From assembly GCF_000426565.1 (NCBI RefSeq), contig NZ_AUFP01000007.1, positions 1 through 64,000 of the forward strand: a DNA stretch of 64,000 nucleotides. The letters are read 5' to 3'. Positions 47,001 through 55,529 of the stretch are shown here, piece by piece. Source of the DNA: Segatella albensis DSM 11370 = JCM 12258. GTDB lineage: Bacteria > Bacteroidota > Bacteroidia > Bacteroidales > Bacteroidaceae. Within the stretch, counting starts at the first letter, position 1. Each line of letters starts with the position of its first letter. A program made the position numbers and the translations under genes. The notes beneath the pieces are model-generated. The model searched no databases, was not told the origin of the DNA, and saw nothing but the letters and a program-made list of their open reading frames with translations.

Positions 47001-47785
47001 TTAGAATAGCGCATTCGGTTAGGATCATCAAGATCCTTACCTGTAGACAAGCATAAAAGGTGATCATGAGCCTCTGCTGTTTCCTTATCTTCAAAGTGAC
47101 AATCGTTTGTGCATACCAGTTTTATACCGTATTCCTTCGCGAACTCTATAAGAACCTTATTAGCCTTTTCCTGAAGAGGATAGGTTTCACGATTAGCAAC
47201 AACACTAGGATCCGTAACCTTATGTCGCTGCAACTCTAGATAATAATCATCACCGAAGACACGATGATACCATTCACAAGCTTCCCTTGCTCCCTCCAAA
47301 TCTCCTTTTAATATTTTACTAGGAACTTCACCTGCGATACATGCTGAGCAGACGATGAGATCTTCATGATACTTTTCCAAATCTTCACGATCTGTACGAG
47401 GTCGCATATAATATCCATCAACCCATGCTCGACTAACCAACTTGATAAGATTTTTATAACCATTATAATTCTTAGCAAGAACTATAAGATGGTAACCTCC
47501 CATATCACCACGCTCTTTGACCTTTTCTTCTTTCTTATGATGGGCAACATACATCTCACAGCCGAAAATAGGTTTAAAAGGTTCCAAGCCCTCTTTCTTC
47601 CTCTTTTTATTTATTCCAGCGCAATAATCGGCAAATTCTTTGATACCAAACATTACGCCGTGATCGGTTATAGCCATACCCTTCATCCCATCTTTTATAG
47701 CCTTGTCTACAAGGTGATTGATTTTAGACAGACCATCTAATATGGAATAATGTGTATGTACGTGTAGATGTATAAAATCTTCCAT
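44063..47785 (-). CDS. dnaE: DNA polymerase III subunit alpha
   Basis: A 1240-residue replicative polymerase of the DnaE1 type. The N-terminal PHP domain starts 'FIHLHVHTHYSILDGLSKI'. The polymerase palm has 'GPGRGSAAGSVVAYCLGIT' (about 429-447) and the catalytic aspartates in 'PDIDTDFDDDGRG' (470-482). The tandem helix-hairpin-helix region ('LSAIKGMGTGAAEAIV') and a C-terminal OB fold ('VLGGIITNVKSGFSAKTNKPYGFVTIED') follow. It copies the chromosome with the clamp and loader, encoded elsewhere. A near-consensus promoter (TTTG, 20 nt, TAACTTTA) lies just upstream, back to back with that of psd. Confidence 0.98.
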   Translation of the reverse strand: MEDFIHLHVHTHYSILDGLSKINHLVDKAIKDGMKGMAITDHGVMFGIKEFADYCAGINKKRKKEGLEPFKPIFGCEMYVAHHKKEEKVKERGDMGGYHLIVLAKNYNGYKNLIKLVSRAWVDGYYMRPRTDREDLEKYHEDLIVCSACIAGEVPSKILKGDLEGAREACEWYHRVFGDDYYLELQRHKVTDPSVVANRETYPLQEKANKVLIEFAKEYGIKLVCTNDCHFEDKETAEAHDHLLCLSTGKDLDDPNRMRYSKQEWFKTREEMNEVFSDIPEALSNTLEILDKVETYSIEHGPIMPFFPIPESFGTEEEWRQKISEQQLYDEFTSDENGENQLSPEEGQKVIDRLGGYDKIYRIKFEADYLAKLAYDGAKERYGDPLSDNVREHINFELHVMKTMGFPGYFLIVQDFINSARKELGVWVGPGRGSAAGSVVAYCLGITKIDPLKYDLLFERFLNPDRVNLPDIDTDFDDDGRGKVLRWVMDKYGHENCAHIITYGTMATKNSIADVARVEKLPLDRSNFLKKSIPERLPDGMKMNLANAIKCTPELQEAEVSTDPRERNTIKYAKMLEGTIRGTGIHACGFIICRDPISNWVPVSTAPDPDFPELKCAVTQYDGHVIESTGLIKMDFLGLKTLSEEKEACKVIKETRGIDVDLDHIPIDDELTYKLYQEGRTIGTFQFESPGMQKYLKELHPTVFEDLIAMNALYRPGPMDYIPDFIRRKHDPSLVTYDIPCMEKYLKDTYGITVYQEQVMLLSRQLASFTRGESDALRKAMGKKKKAIVDAMKPKFLKQGADNGHDPKILEKIWADWEKFASYAFNKSHATCYSWVAYQTAYLKAHFPAEYMAALMTRRFSQITEITKLMEECQSLKIKTLGPDVNESKSHFGVNEKGEIRFGLSAIKGMGTGAAEAIVNEREKHGPYKDIYDFAERVDFSNVNRKAFESLALSGGFDSFGIRREQYFGVNTKGEVFLDQLVRYGQKYQQDKLEQQNSLFGAFDAVDIAKPVVPKTVEEWGTIEKLNKERDLVGIYLSGHPLDDYSVVLKCMCNTHCMELGRDADKQALAERNELVLGGIITNVKSGFSAKTNKPYGFVTIEDYEGPGEIALFGEDWSNWQGRLSVGNTVCITAKSVQRFRNSNSYEIKVQNVEFLDDIKNNRIEKITISVDSKEINDTVVNDLNTLFVESPGQTQVFIQIKYDESHTTVTLRSKDVTVTVGKTIVNYLESNPALNFRIN

Positions 47786-47816
47786 GTGAATAATAAAATT
47801 ATGTGATTTGGGAATG

Positions 47817-47848
47817 TAAAGTTACGTCTATTTTTCGAGAACACCAAA
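47817..47848 (-). promoter_or_regulatory. dnaE promoter
   Basis: The minus strand reads TTTG (47845-47848), 20 nt, TAACTTTA (47817-47824), one mismatch from TAnnTTTG, about 32 nt before the ATG. Confidence 0.55.
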
Positions 47849-47864
47849 AGAATAGAACGAAAAA

Positions 47865-47896
47865 TTTGCAAAAATCGATAAAAAGGACTAACTTTG
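47865..47896 (+). promoter_or_regulatory. psd-pssA promoter
   Basis: TTTG (47865-47868), 20 nt, TAACTTTG (47889-47896), 30 nt before the psd ATG at 47927. Confidence 0.7.
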
Positions 47897-47926
47897 CACC
47901 GATATAATGGAAGTAAAAATCCTACT

Positions 47927-48619
47927 ATGGGACAGAGAATAAAGAAAATTAAAAAAATTAGAATACATCGCGAGGGTGTTGAGCAGTTAGTTTGTGGTGC
48001 TATCGGCATTGTTGCTATTGCAACTTTGCTATGGTATTTTTTTGAAACAAAGATTCCTTTCTGGAGTTTTGTTGTCGTCTTTGGTACCATCTACGGCATT
48101 GTATTGAATTTCTACCGTTGCCCTATCCGATACATCAATATAGAAAACACAAATAAATTGGTAGTTGCGCCTGCCGATGGAAAGATTGTTGTTATCGAAG
48201 AAGTTGAGGAAAATGAATATTTCCACGACAAGCGATTAATGATTTCTATCTTTATGAGCCTTTGGAATGTACATGCCAACTGGTTTCCTGTAGATGGTAA
48301 GGTCAAATTTGTTCAGCACAAAAACGGAAACTATCACAAAGCGTGGTTACCTAAAGCGAGTGAAGAGAACGAACATGCTGATGTTATGATTACAACAGAA
48401 GATGGAACAGACATTCTGTGCCGTCAGATTGCCGGTGCTGTTGCCCGTCGAATCGTAACTTATGCAAAAGAAGGAGAAGATTGCTATATTGATGAGCACT
48501 TAGGTTTTATCAAACTAGGTTCGCGCGTTGATGTTTATCTTCCTATTGGCTCTGAGGTTTGTGTCAAGATGGGACAAGCAACAACAGGAGACCAGACAAT
48601 TCTTGCTAAATTGAAATAA
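47927..48619 (+). CDS. psd: phosphatidylserine decarboxylase
   Basis: A 230-residue membrane-bound enzyme that turns phosphatidylserine into phosphatidylethanolamine. It belongs to the short proenzyme type: two N-terminal helices, '[13 protein letters not shown]', '[21 protein letters not shown]', and the self-cleavage site '[12 protein letters not shown]', where the chain breaks between Gly and Ser to form the pyruvoyl group. The frame is open to a TTG at 47894, but that codon is inside the promoter; ATG 47927 is chosen. pssA, which makes its substrate, overlaps its stop by one base. Confidence 0.94.
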   Translation: MGQRIKKIKKIRIHREGVEQLVCGAIGIVAIATLLWYFFETKIPFWSFVVVFGTIYGIVLNFYRCPIRYINIENTNKLVVAPADGKIVVIEEVEENEYFHDKRLMISIFMSLWNVHANWFPVDGKVKFVQHKNGNYHKAWLPKASEENEHADVMITTEDGTDILCRQIAGAVARRIVTYAKEGEDCYIDEHLGFIKLGSRVDVYLPIGSEVCVKMGQATTGDQTILAKLK

Positions 48620-49326
48620 TGAGTATTAAAAAACATATTCCTAACACGATTACGTGCTGCAACCTGGTATCTGGCTGTATCGCAACAACATTCGCCTTTT
48701 GTGGTAATCTCCAGATGGCACTTTTCTGGATTATCATGGGTGCAGTTTTTGATTTCTTTGATGGCATGAGTGCCAGATTATTAAAGGTATCATCACCAAT
48801 TGGTAAAGAATTAGACTCTTTGGCCGATGACATTACCTTTGGACTTGCTCCATCAACAATTGTCTTTTGGTTATTGGGAGTAGTAGAATATCCGGCTTTC
48901 CTTGAGCCATACAGAAACATCATCCCATTCTTTGCATTTGTAATGGCTGCTTTTTCTGCATTGAGATTAGCTAAATTCAATTTGGATGAAAGACAAACCA
49001 CTAGCTTCATTGGCTTGCCTACTCCTGCCAATGCTTTGTTTTGGGGAGCATTAATCGTCTCTAACCCATCATGGCTTATTCATGGCTCATATGCATTATT
49101 CATCATATTAGCTATGGTATGCATCAGTAGTTATCTGTTGATTAGTGAACTTCCTATGTTTGCTTTGAAATTCAAACAATGGGGATGGAAAGGTAATGAA
49201 ATAAAATATTACTTCATAGCTCTTTCCATCATACTGTTCTTCGTTTTGGGTATCTGGGAAGCATGGGCAGTTATCATTGCATGCTATGTTTTAATTTCAA
49301 TCTTCATGTTTTTAAGAAAGCATTAA
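48619..49326 (+). CDS. pssA: CDP-diacylglycerol--serine O-phosphatidyltransferase
   Basis: A 235-residue inner-membrane enzyme that makes phosphatidylserine from CDP-diacylglycerol and serine. The CDP-alcohol phosphatidyltransferase motif is complete: 'DFFDGMSARLLKVSSPIGKELDSLADD' (DG..AR........G...D...D pattern), with about eight helices overall. It starts on the last base of the psd stop (TAATG), so the two consecutive steps to phosphatidylethanolamine are coupled. Its stop is one base from the GH31 stop on the other strand, leaving no room for a terminator between them. Confidence 0.95.
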   Translation: MSIKKHIPNTITCCNLVSGCIATTFAFCGNLQMALFWIIMGAVFDFFDGMSARLLKVSSPIGKELDSLADDITFGLAPSTIVFWLLGVVEYPAFLEPYRNIIPFFAFVMAAFSALRLAKFNLDERQTTSFIGLPTPANALFWGALIVSNPSWLIHGSYALFIILAMVCISSYLLISELPMFALKFKQWGWKGNEIKYYFIALSIILFFVLGIWEAWAVIIACYVLISIFMFLRKH

Positions 49327-49327
49327 T

Positions 49328-51895
49328 TTAAAATTTTATAGAAACTCGTTTACCCGTATAGTCAACGCTTTTAGCAGACCCATCAGGTAAGTTAATTATA
49401 AATTTGCAAATATGTCTCATATTTGCAAATTTTCCTTTTTGCCTATTAATGACAAAGGTACGATTACTGTCATTCCATTCAAGAAGTATCGTAGAATACT
49501 CACCCTTCTCATAATCATAATTCATACCATCATCATCATACAATAAGAATTTTGCATCACCACCAGGATATATACGAATTTCCATAGGCTTATCAGAGTT
49601 CTCCGTTGAATATTGTCTGTTAGGTCCTAAAGGAAGGATAGAACCAGCACGGGCAAAAACAGGTATATACGATTTAGCAACTGGGATATCTACATATTGT
49701 GCACTAGAATAATACTGATTGGTCTTGATGTCATACCAACCAGAAGTATTCTTAGGTAAATATACTTTAGCTTTCTTGACTCCTTTTTCTAAGATTGGAG
49801 AAACCAACAAAGATTTACCAAACATATATTCTGTCGATTGTTTCAAAGCCTCTTCATCATCAGAGAAATCAAAGACAAGAGGCCTCATCAGAGTAGAACC
49901 ATTATATGTTATTTCTGCAGCATTACTATATATATAAGGTAGAAGACGATAACGCCAATTTATATTATCAAGGATAATAGTCTCAGCTTCGGAACCATAT
50001 CGCCATGGCTCTGTATCACTCATATAACCGTGAACACGCATCAATGGCAGATAAACACCGACCTCTATCCATCTAAGCATACGCTCTATATAATCCTGAT
50101 TCGTATATTGATCATAAGGTCGGAAGAAACCACCGGCATCAAATGTCCACCATGGCATACCAGAAGCAGCCATTCCCAATCCTGCAACAATCTGATGATG
50201 CAAGGTTTTCCAATCGTTACCGACATCACCACTCCACATGGCAGCTCCATATCGTTGAATGCCAGGATATCCACAACGAGTAAGTATCATTGACCTACGT
50301 TGGTTATCATCTTTACGCAAACCTTCATAAACAGTCTTATTTACCAAAAGTGGATATACATTTCGAAAGACCTCACCATGATACTTACCATTCATAACCA
50401 TCCGGCCCATAAGATCGTCATTCTCTGGTTCTGTTGCATCTTGCCACCAAGCATCAATACCAATCGGCCTCAGCAAACGTTTACTGAAATTATTCCAATA
50501 ACTCTCTGCAGCTTTAGGATTAAAGAAATCTATCCATTGTGTCCCCGGTATATAATAACCACTCTGGCCCATTTGCTTACCTATCTCAGAATTAGGATCT
50601 ATCTTTGACCATACAGAAACCATCAAGCGCATATTCATATTGTGAAGACTATCAACCATCACCTTAGGGTTAGGATAATCCTTTTCATCGAAACGCATTG
50701 AATTCCAACCATATCTTCCCCAATACTGCCAATCTTGAACCATCATGTCAACAGGAATACTTTTCTGACGGAATGTATTTGCAACATTCAACAATTCGTG
50801 CTGACTATGAAAACGCTCACGACAATGAATATATCCCAATGCCCACTTCGGCATTAATGGAGCACGTCCTGTGACGGTACGGAAGTTCTCAATGATTTGA
50901 TCTGCAGAACCGACAAAGACCGTAAAATCTACATCTTCGCTTACCGGAGAACGGAATATGGTATATTCTTTATCCCTATCAGATTGGTTTCCGATACTCT
51001 TTACATAAACAACAGGCTTATCATTCTGTTCCAATTCTGCATCAATGACATGTTTACCAGCCGTCAAATGTACAATCGTAGATGCAGTTGGTGGAAGCCA
51101 TAGATTATTTAAATCAATGACGACTTTTCCATCGATAGACAGTTGATGTCGTCTAGCCATCTTCTGACCAACGTCCAACAACAAAGAATAGTCTCCTGCT
51201 TTATCTATGTTTATTTGACCATTAAAGACATTCTTACGTCTTACCTCTTCCTTACCTCCTTCTGTAGAAGTAACTTGAACGACCTCCTCTTTTTCATTTC
51301 CATTAGTGCGATACAAGTTTATACATGAATCTCCAGGATTAAATTCTGTCAAACCATAGTTATTCCATAGCAATCCATAGCCTAAATTAGATATCAACAT
51401 TGGTATGGATATCTGTGTATTAACCTGTGTCAACCTTCGGCTCAACCCCTTTATATTAGTATAGCCATCCTGGAATTGTCCTAATCCATAAAGATATTCA
51501 TGCCGAGGAGACAGTATCCTTAATTGTGAAATATAAGTTGGTTCTGAATAGATTGAAGAAGCTTGTAAGCTAATCTGGTCCGCATAAAAAACTCGTTTTC
51601 CTCTATCATCAAAGATTTCAACGAGACCTTGCTTCCCATCAATAAAAATGTTCATATCTGAAGTTGAAATCTTAGCACCAGACTTCGTCTTACGAACTTT
51701 ACATCTTACATGTTCTTTACAAGGGACATATACATAATCTGGTAATATCGGATTAGTTTTTTCTAAGTATCTAAATCGAACAGACCTATTCGTCAATAGA
51801 GAAATCTGCAGACTACCCTTTCCAAAAGGAAAGGACATCGCATCAACAGACAGAACAACTAATAATACAAGAAATACAAAAAAAGAGCGCCTCAT
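49328..51895 (-). CDS. GH31 alpha-xylosidase-like glycoside hydrolase with PA14-like insert
   Basis: An 855-residue secreted glycosidase. After a signal peptide ('MRRSFFVFLVLLVVLSVDA') come the N-terminal beta domain, a PA14-like insert (about 225-300, 'NGQINIDKAGDYSLLLDVGQKMARRHQLSIDGKVVIDL'), and the GH31 barrel. The nucleophile is the Asp in 'DAWWQDATEPEN' (about residue 486) and the acid/base the Asp in 'MWSGDVGNDW' (about 557). The PA14 insert is typical of bacterial alpha-xylosidases. In this operon it would remove alpha-linked sugars from hemicellulose fragments. An ATG at 51913 is also possible but overlaps GH8; 51895 gives a better signal peptide. It is the last gene of the operon. 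Confidence 0.88.
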   Translation of the reverse strand: MRRSFFVFLVLLVVLSVDAMSFPFGKGSLQISLLTNRSVRFRYLEKTNPILPDYVYVPCKEHVRCKVRKTKSGAKISTSDMNIFIDGKQGLVEIFDDRGKRVFYADQISLQASSIYSEPTYISQLRILSPRHEYLYGLGQFQDGYTNIKGLSRRLTQVNTQISIPMLISNLGYGLLWNNYGLTEFNPGDSCINLYRTNGNEKEEVVQVTSTEGGKEEVRRKNVFNGQINIDKAGDYSLLLDVGQKMARRHQLSIDGKVVIDLNNLWLPPTASTIVHLTAGKHVIDAELEQNDKPVVYVKSIGNQSDRDKEYTIFRSPVSEDVDFTVFVGSADQIIENFRTVTGRAPLMPKWALGYIHCRERFHSQHELLNVANTFRQKSIPVDMMVQDWQYWGRYGWNSMRFDEKDYPNPKVMVDSLHNMNMRLMVSVWSKIDPNSEIGKQMGQSGYYIPGTQWIDFFNPKAAESYWNNFSKRLLRPIGIDAWWQDATEPENDDLMGRMVMNGKYHGEVFRNVYPLLVNKTVYEGLRKDDNQRRSMILTRCGYPGIQRYGAAMWSGDVGNDWKTLHHQIVAGLGMAASGMPWWTFDAGGFFRPYDQYTNQDYIERMLRWIEVGVYLPLMRVHGYMSDTEPWRYGSEAETIILDNINWRYRLLPYIYSNAAEITYNGSTLMRPLVFDFSDDEEALKQSTEYMFGKSLLVSPILEKGVKKAKVYLPKNTSGWYDIKTNQYYSSAQYVDIPVAKSYIPVFARAGSILPLGPNRQYSTENSDKPMEIRIYPGGDAKFLLYDDDGMNYDYEKGEYSTILLEWNDSNRTFVINRQKGKFANMRHICKFIINLPDGSAKSVDYTGKRVSIKF

Positions 51896-51899
51896 ATTT

Positions 51900-53129
51900 T
51901 TATTTTTTATCAATAATTACATAGTTACCACTAAGATGCATAAAGGCAAACAAACGTAAAAGCCCATCATAATAAGCATCAAAATATCCATCTTGTCCCA
52001 CTTCATGCTTAGCATTCCAAAGAGCATCAACAAACTCTTTGCGTTTCTGATGCTCACACATCTGTGAAGCGGCAGCCAAAGTAGCGACAAGTCCTATAGA
52101 ATGTCGAAGTTTCTTTGGGAATGTCCCAGCAGCAATCATCTCATCTTCGGAAGGCAAACTACCATCAACATTATATTGATCAACATACTGCTTTAATCCC
52201 TTAGAATAAAAGAAGTTTTGTATTTTCTCTCCATAAGAGCGCTGCCACAAAGAATCTACTCCAGACCATTCGTAATCCAAAGCAACATTCATAGGAACAC
52301 GCCAAGAATCATATCTGAAAGTCTGCATCTTATGATTACGGAATTCCAGCAGACTACCATCATAGTTGTTTATATCCGGATTAAGCCCCGTTATCTGATT
52401 TACCGACTTATGAAGATATTCTCTTGCCTTACTCGCCATCTGGAGATAATAAGACTGTCTACCATCATCTGCATACTTCGCCCAGACCTCATAAAAGGCC
52501 GGAATATGATAAGATGGGTCTGTAAATCTACCACCAAACTTGTCTGGAGTAAATGTTATCAGTTTCGTTTTACGATCAATCAAAGGCATAACACCTGAAT
52601 TGCCTTTCTTCTCGAAAGAGCAATTCAAGATGTTCTGAGCCTCCTTTTTATAATCTATTCCAGTATGGTCTCCCCAACGGTTTGAAGCAAAAAGAAGAGA
52701 GGTTATATAATACAGTTCGCCATCCGATGCCGACCCCTCTGCATTTCGTGTACCATCTACTTTACAACTCCAAGCAAAATATCCCTTGCGTGGACCTGTC
52801 TGATGCTGCATATACTTTTTGCTCCAGCGCCAAATACGGTCGAAGATATCCTTCTTATTAAGTTCTACCGCAATCATCATCCCATACGACATACCTTCTG
52901 TTCGTACATCAGCATTCTTTATATCACTAATATACCCCAAACTATCACCAATTTCAAAGTATACCTTATTGGGACCATAGAATACATCATAGAATACTTG
53001 ATCTAATTTTCGTGATACCTCATCGGGAGGATATCCCAATTTCACAAACAAATTCGTACTCTTTTTCGCATGACAGACTCCAAATGCCACTACAAGGAGA
53101 AGTGTTGATAATATTTTTCTGGTATTCAT
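51900..53129 (-). CDS. GH8 reducing-end xylose-releasing exo-oligoxylanase-like enzyme
   Basis: A 409-residue secreted hydrolase (signal 'MNTRKILSTLLLVVAFGVCHA'). The (alpha/alpha)6-barrel GH8 signature is clear: the general acid E78 in 'VRTEGMSYGMMIAV', and 'NAEGSASDGELYYITSLLFA' with D136. The layout resembles the Rex enzymes that remove xylose from the reducing end of short xylo-oligomers, more than endo-chitosanase or cellulase types. It would act in the periplasm on oligomers freed by xylanases. It lies 30 nt after the CE1-GH43 gene. Confidence 0.88.
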   Translation of the reverse strand: MNTRKILSTLLLVVAFGVCHAKKSTNLFVKLGYPPDEVSRKLDQVFYDVFYGPNKVYFEIGDSLGYISDIKNADVRTEGMSYGMMIAVELNKKDIFDRIWRWSKKYMQHQTGPRKGYFAWSCKVDGTRNAEGSASDGELYYITSLLFASNRWGDHTGIDYKKEAQNILNCSFEKKGNSGVMPLIDRKTKLITFTPDKFGGRFTDPSYHIPAFYEVWAKYADDGRQSYYLQMASKAREYLHKSVNQITGLNPDINNYDGSLLEFRNHKMQTFRYDSWRVPMNVALDYEWSGVDSLWQRSYGEKIQNFFYSKGLKQYVDQYNVDGSLPSEDEMIAAGTFPKKLRHSIGLVATLAAASQMCEHQKRKEFVDALWNAKHEVGQDGYFDAYYDGLLRLFAFMHLSGNYVIIDKK

Positions 53130-53159
53130 CGTATAGAGTTTCTATGCATTATATAATGA

Positions 53160-55523
53160 TTAATTGTATCTAAAGAAATCAACATCTACATATCCCCCAT
53201 TCTGTTTGGTAGCATAATTGAAAATGGCAAAACGTGTACCCATAAAGAAACGACGATAATCAAAGATCATTCTATAATCATTTCCTATCTTTTTCCATTC
53301 CTTGTTATCTACACTATAATAGAAGTTGGCGATATCCTTACCAAGATTGAAGTCGGCGATAATCTTCAAATAGATTTTATCACCCTTGATTCTTACAGTC
53401 TCTTTGATGACCTGCTTGACATCCGTAACGGCTTTTTCTTGCTCCGTAAGATTTACCGACTCTTCACTCATGGTAAGAATCTTTTTCTTACCATTCTTAG
53501 AAATCGTCAATATACCTGAATCACCATTGAAGGCTGCAACACCTGCCTTATCACCATCTTTCATACCGCTCAAATCCAAACAAACGACACCTGAACACAT
53601 TGGACCTCCCATTCTCTGAGAAATCGTATTAGGAGCCTCGAAGATATTATTAACGATACGACTGGTCTTCAAGCGAAGATACCCTGGGCGTTCTGTCAGC
53701 GACCAAGCACCATCTATTGGATTATGATTCCATTGCCAGTCTAACTTCAACTTATCCTGATCAAATTCATCACTCGAGATAATACTTTTTGCAGGACATC
53801 CTTTAACAGGTTTATCCATCATCATTGGCACATTACCGAATTCATCCCCTAGAATAGGCCAACCATCTACCCATCTACAAGGTTCAAGTGTCGGAACACG
53901 ACCTACACCACCACGGTCTTGGAAAACAAATCCATACCAGTCACCTTTAGGAGTATCTATGATGGTACCTTGTCCGACACCACCAAATCCAGCGAACAAA
54001 GTTTCCAAGACGACCTTCTTCTCATACTTTCCATGAATACTGTCTGCACGGAAACATACCTCACGACGTGGGTGACCAGCTGTCCAAGAAATCATCAGCA
54101 AATAATACTTACCATTATGCTTAATCATTCTACTACCTTCCAAAAGTCCTTTTTCTTCTGAATCACGTTCGAACAATTTCACATCAGTACCTTCTTTTAC
54201 ACCACTGAGATCTGATTTCAACTCACATATCTGACCTGTTCCATAAATAACATACACGCGGTCATCATCATCAAAGAATAATGTCGCATCATGGAAATGA
54301 CGCATTCTTGACACCAGATTCCATTTGCCGGCCGGATTACTCGTTGAATAGATATATGTTTCACCTCCTGGATTATCATTAGGAGCAAAGAGCGCATAGA
54401 ACTTGCCCTTATGATATTTCAAAGATGTAGCCCATTGTCCACGACCATATACAGTACCCTCCTTCATATCATATTTAGGAGAATCTGTCAACTTATCAAA
54501 GATATAACCTATCGTTTCCCAGTTCACAAGATCCTTTGATCGCATGATTGGCGCACCAGGCATCAAATGCATCGTCGTACTGACAAGATAAAAGTACTCG
54601 CCTACTCTTATCACATCAGGATCAGGCACATCTGCCCATAGCACAGGATTAGAAAATCTATTCTGAGTCTGCTCCGATACATACTGCAACGCATTTACCA
54701 AGGCTGGTTTCCAATAATCCCAGTTATGTGCTCCGGAACGAACTCTAAGTTCATAATTAATATGCTTCTCACGCAACGATTTCACAAAGTCCATATTTCC
54801 GTCCAAAGTAAAATCCTGATCTCCACAGTCGATGAACCATTTCACACTTCTCCAGTTTTTCACCTGTTCATCATTAGCTGTGTTGACCATCTTTATAGGA
54901 TTGTTACGCTCAACATCTTGTTGTCTCCATTCTCCCAATGGGTCGTTCTTAAGGAAATCCAATGGTTGGCGACGTAAATATGCACTCATGGCATAAACGA
55001 CATTAAACATCTCCGGATGGTGGAGGCCATAACCGACACTACCACCGCCTCCCATTGAGAAACCGGCAACAGAGCGCATCCCTGGCTGACGATTCACACG
55101 ATATTTCGTCTCTATATATGGAATCATCTCATGAAAGAAATAATCCTCAAATTTCCACTCTGGTTCCTTAAACCAGATCATTCGTCCTCCCTGATTTGCC
55201 TCCGGACAAACGATGATCATTTTCTGCATTTTACCTGCTGCCACCAGACTGTCTACAACTTGTTGAAGTCCACCAAACTGTGCCCAGTCTGTATTAGAGC
55301 ATCCACCTCCATGAAGTAGATACAGAACAGGATACTTCTCCTGAGATTTCTCATAACCATCTGGTAGACAAATCGTATACTCTCGTTCTGAGATACCGGG
55401 AAGTATAGAACAAGGCATTTTCTTGTGCTCAACCTTACATCCTGCCATACTTTCCACCGGAGAGGATAAGGCTAACAGAGCAGAAATTCCGATAAGGAAA
55501 TGTTTCATATATCTTTTTTCCAT
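53160..55523 (-). CDS. fused CE1 esterase - GH43 glycosidase (xylan side-chain removal)
   Basis: A 787-residue secreted two-enzyme protein. Residues about 30-285 are a CE1-type feruloyl/acetyl esterase with 'YLLHGGGCSNTDW', the nucleophile S156 in 'GFSMGGGG' and the histidine in 'RSGAHNWDYW'. Residues about 290-590 are a GH43 five-bladed propeller, 'NPVLWADVPDPDVIRVGEYFYLVSTTMHLMPGAPI' (catalytic Asp near 298-303), similar to subfamily 12, with the acid Glu likely in 'LLEGSRM'. A beta-sandwich of about 200 residues closes the chain. It would strip ferulate/acetate and arabinose or xylose from arabinoxylan. A second ATG at 55508 is an alternative start. Confidence 0.88.
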   Translation of the reverse strand: MEKRYMKHFLIGISALLALSSPVESMAGCKVEHKKMPCSILPGISEREYTICLPDGYEKSQEKYPVLYLLHGGGCSNTDWAQFGGLQQVVDSLVAAGKMQKMIIVCPEANQGGRMIWFKEPEWKFEDYFFHEMIPYIETKYRVNRQPGMRSVAGFSMGGGGSVGYGLHHPEMFNVVYAMSAYLRRQPLDFLKNDPLGEWRQQDVERNNPIKMVNTANDEQVKNWRSVKWFIDCGDQDFTLDGNMDFVKSLREKHINYELRVRSGAHNWDYWKPALVNALQYVSEQTQNRFSNPVLWADVPDPDVIRVGEYFYLVSTTMHLMPGAPIMRSKDLVNWETIGYIFDKLTDSPKYDMKEGTVYGRGQWATSLKYHKGKFYALFAPNDNPGGETYIYSTSNPAGKWNLVSRMRHFHDATLFFDDDDRVYVIYGTGQICELKSDLSGVKEGTDVKLFERDSEEKGLLEGSRMIKHNGKYYLLMISWTAGHPRREVCFRADSIHGKYEKKVVLETLFAGFGGVGQGTIIDTPKGDWYGFVFQDRGGVGRVPTLEPCRWVDGWPILGDEFGNVPMMMDKPVKGCPAKSIISSDEFDQDKLKLDWQWNHNPIDGAWSLTERPGYLRLKTSRIVNNIFEAPNTISQRMGGPMCSGVVCLDLSGMKDGDKAGVAAFNGDSGILTISKNGKKKILTMSEESVNLTEQEKAVTDVKQVIKETVRIKGDKIYLKIIADFNLGKDIANFYYSVDNKEWKKIGNDYRMIFDYRRFFMGTRFAIFNYATKQNGGYVDVDFFRYN

Positions 55524-55529
55524 ATTAAA

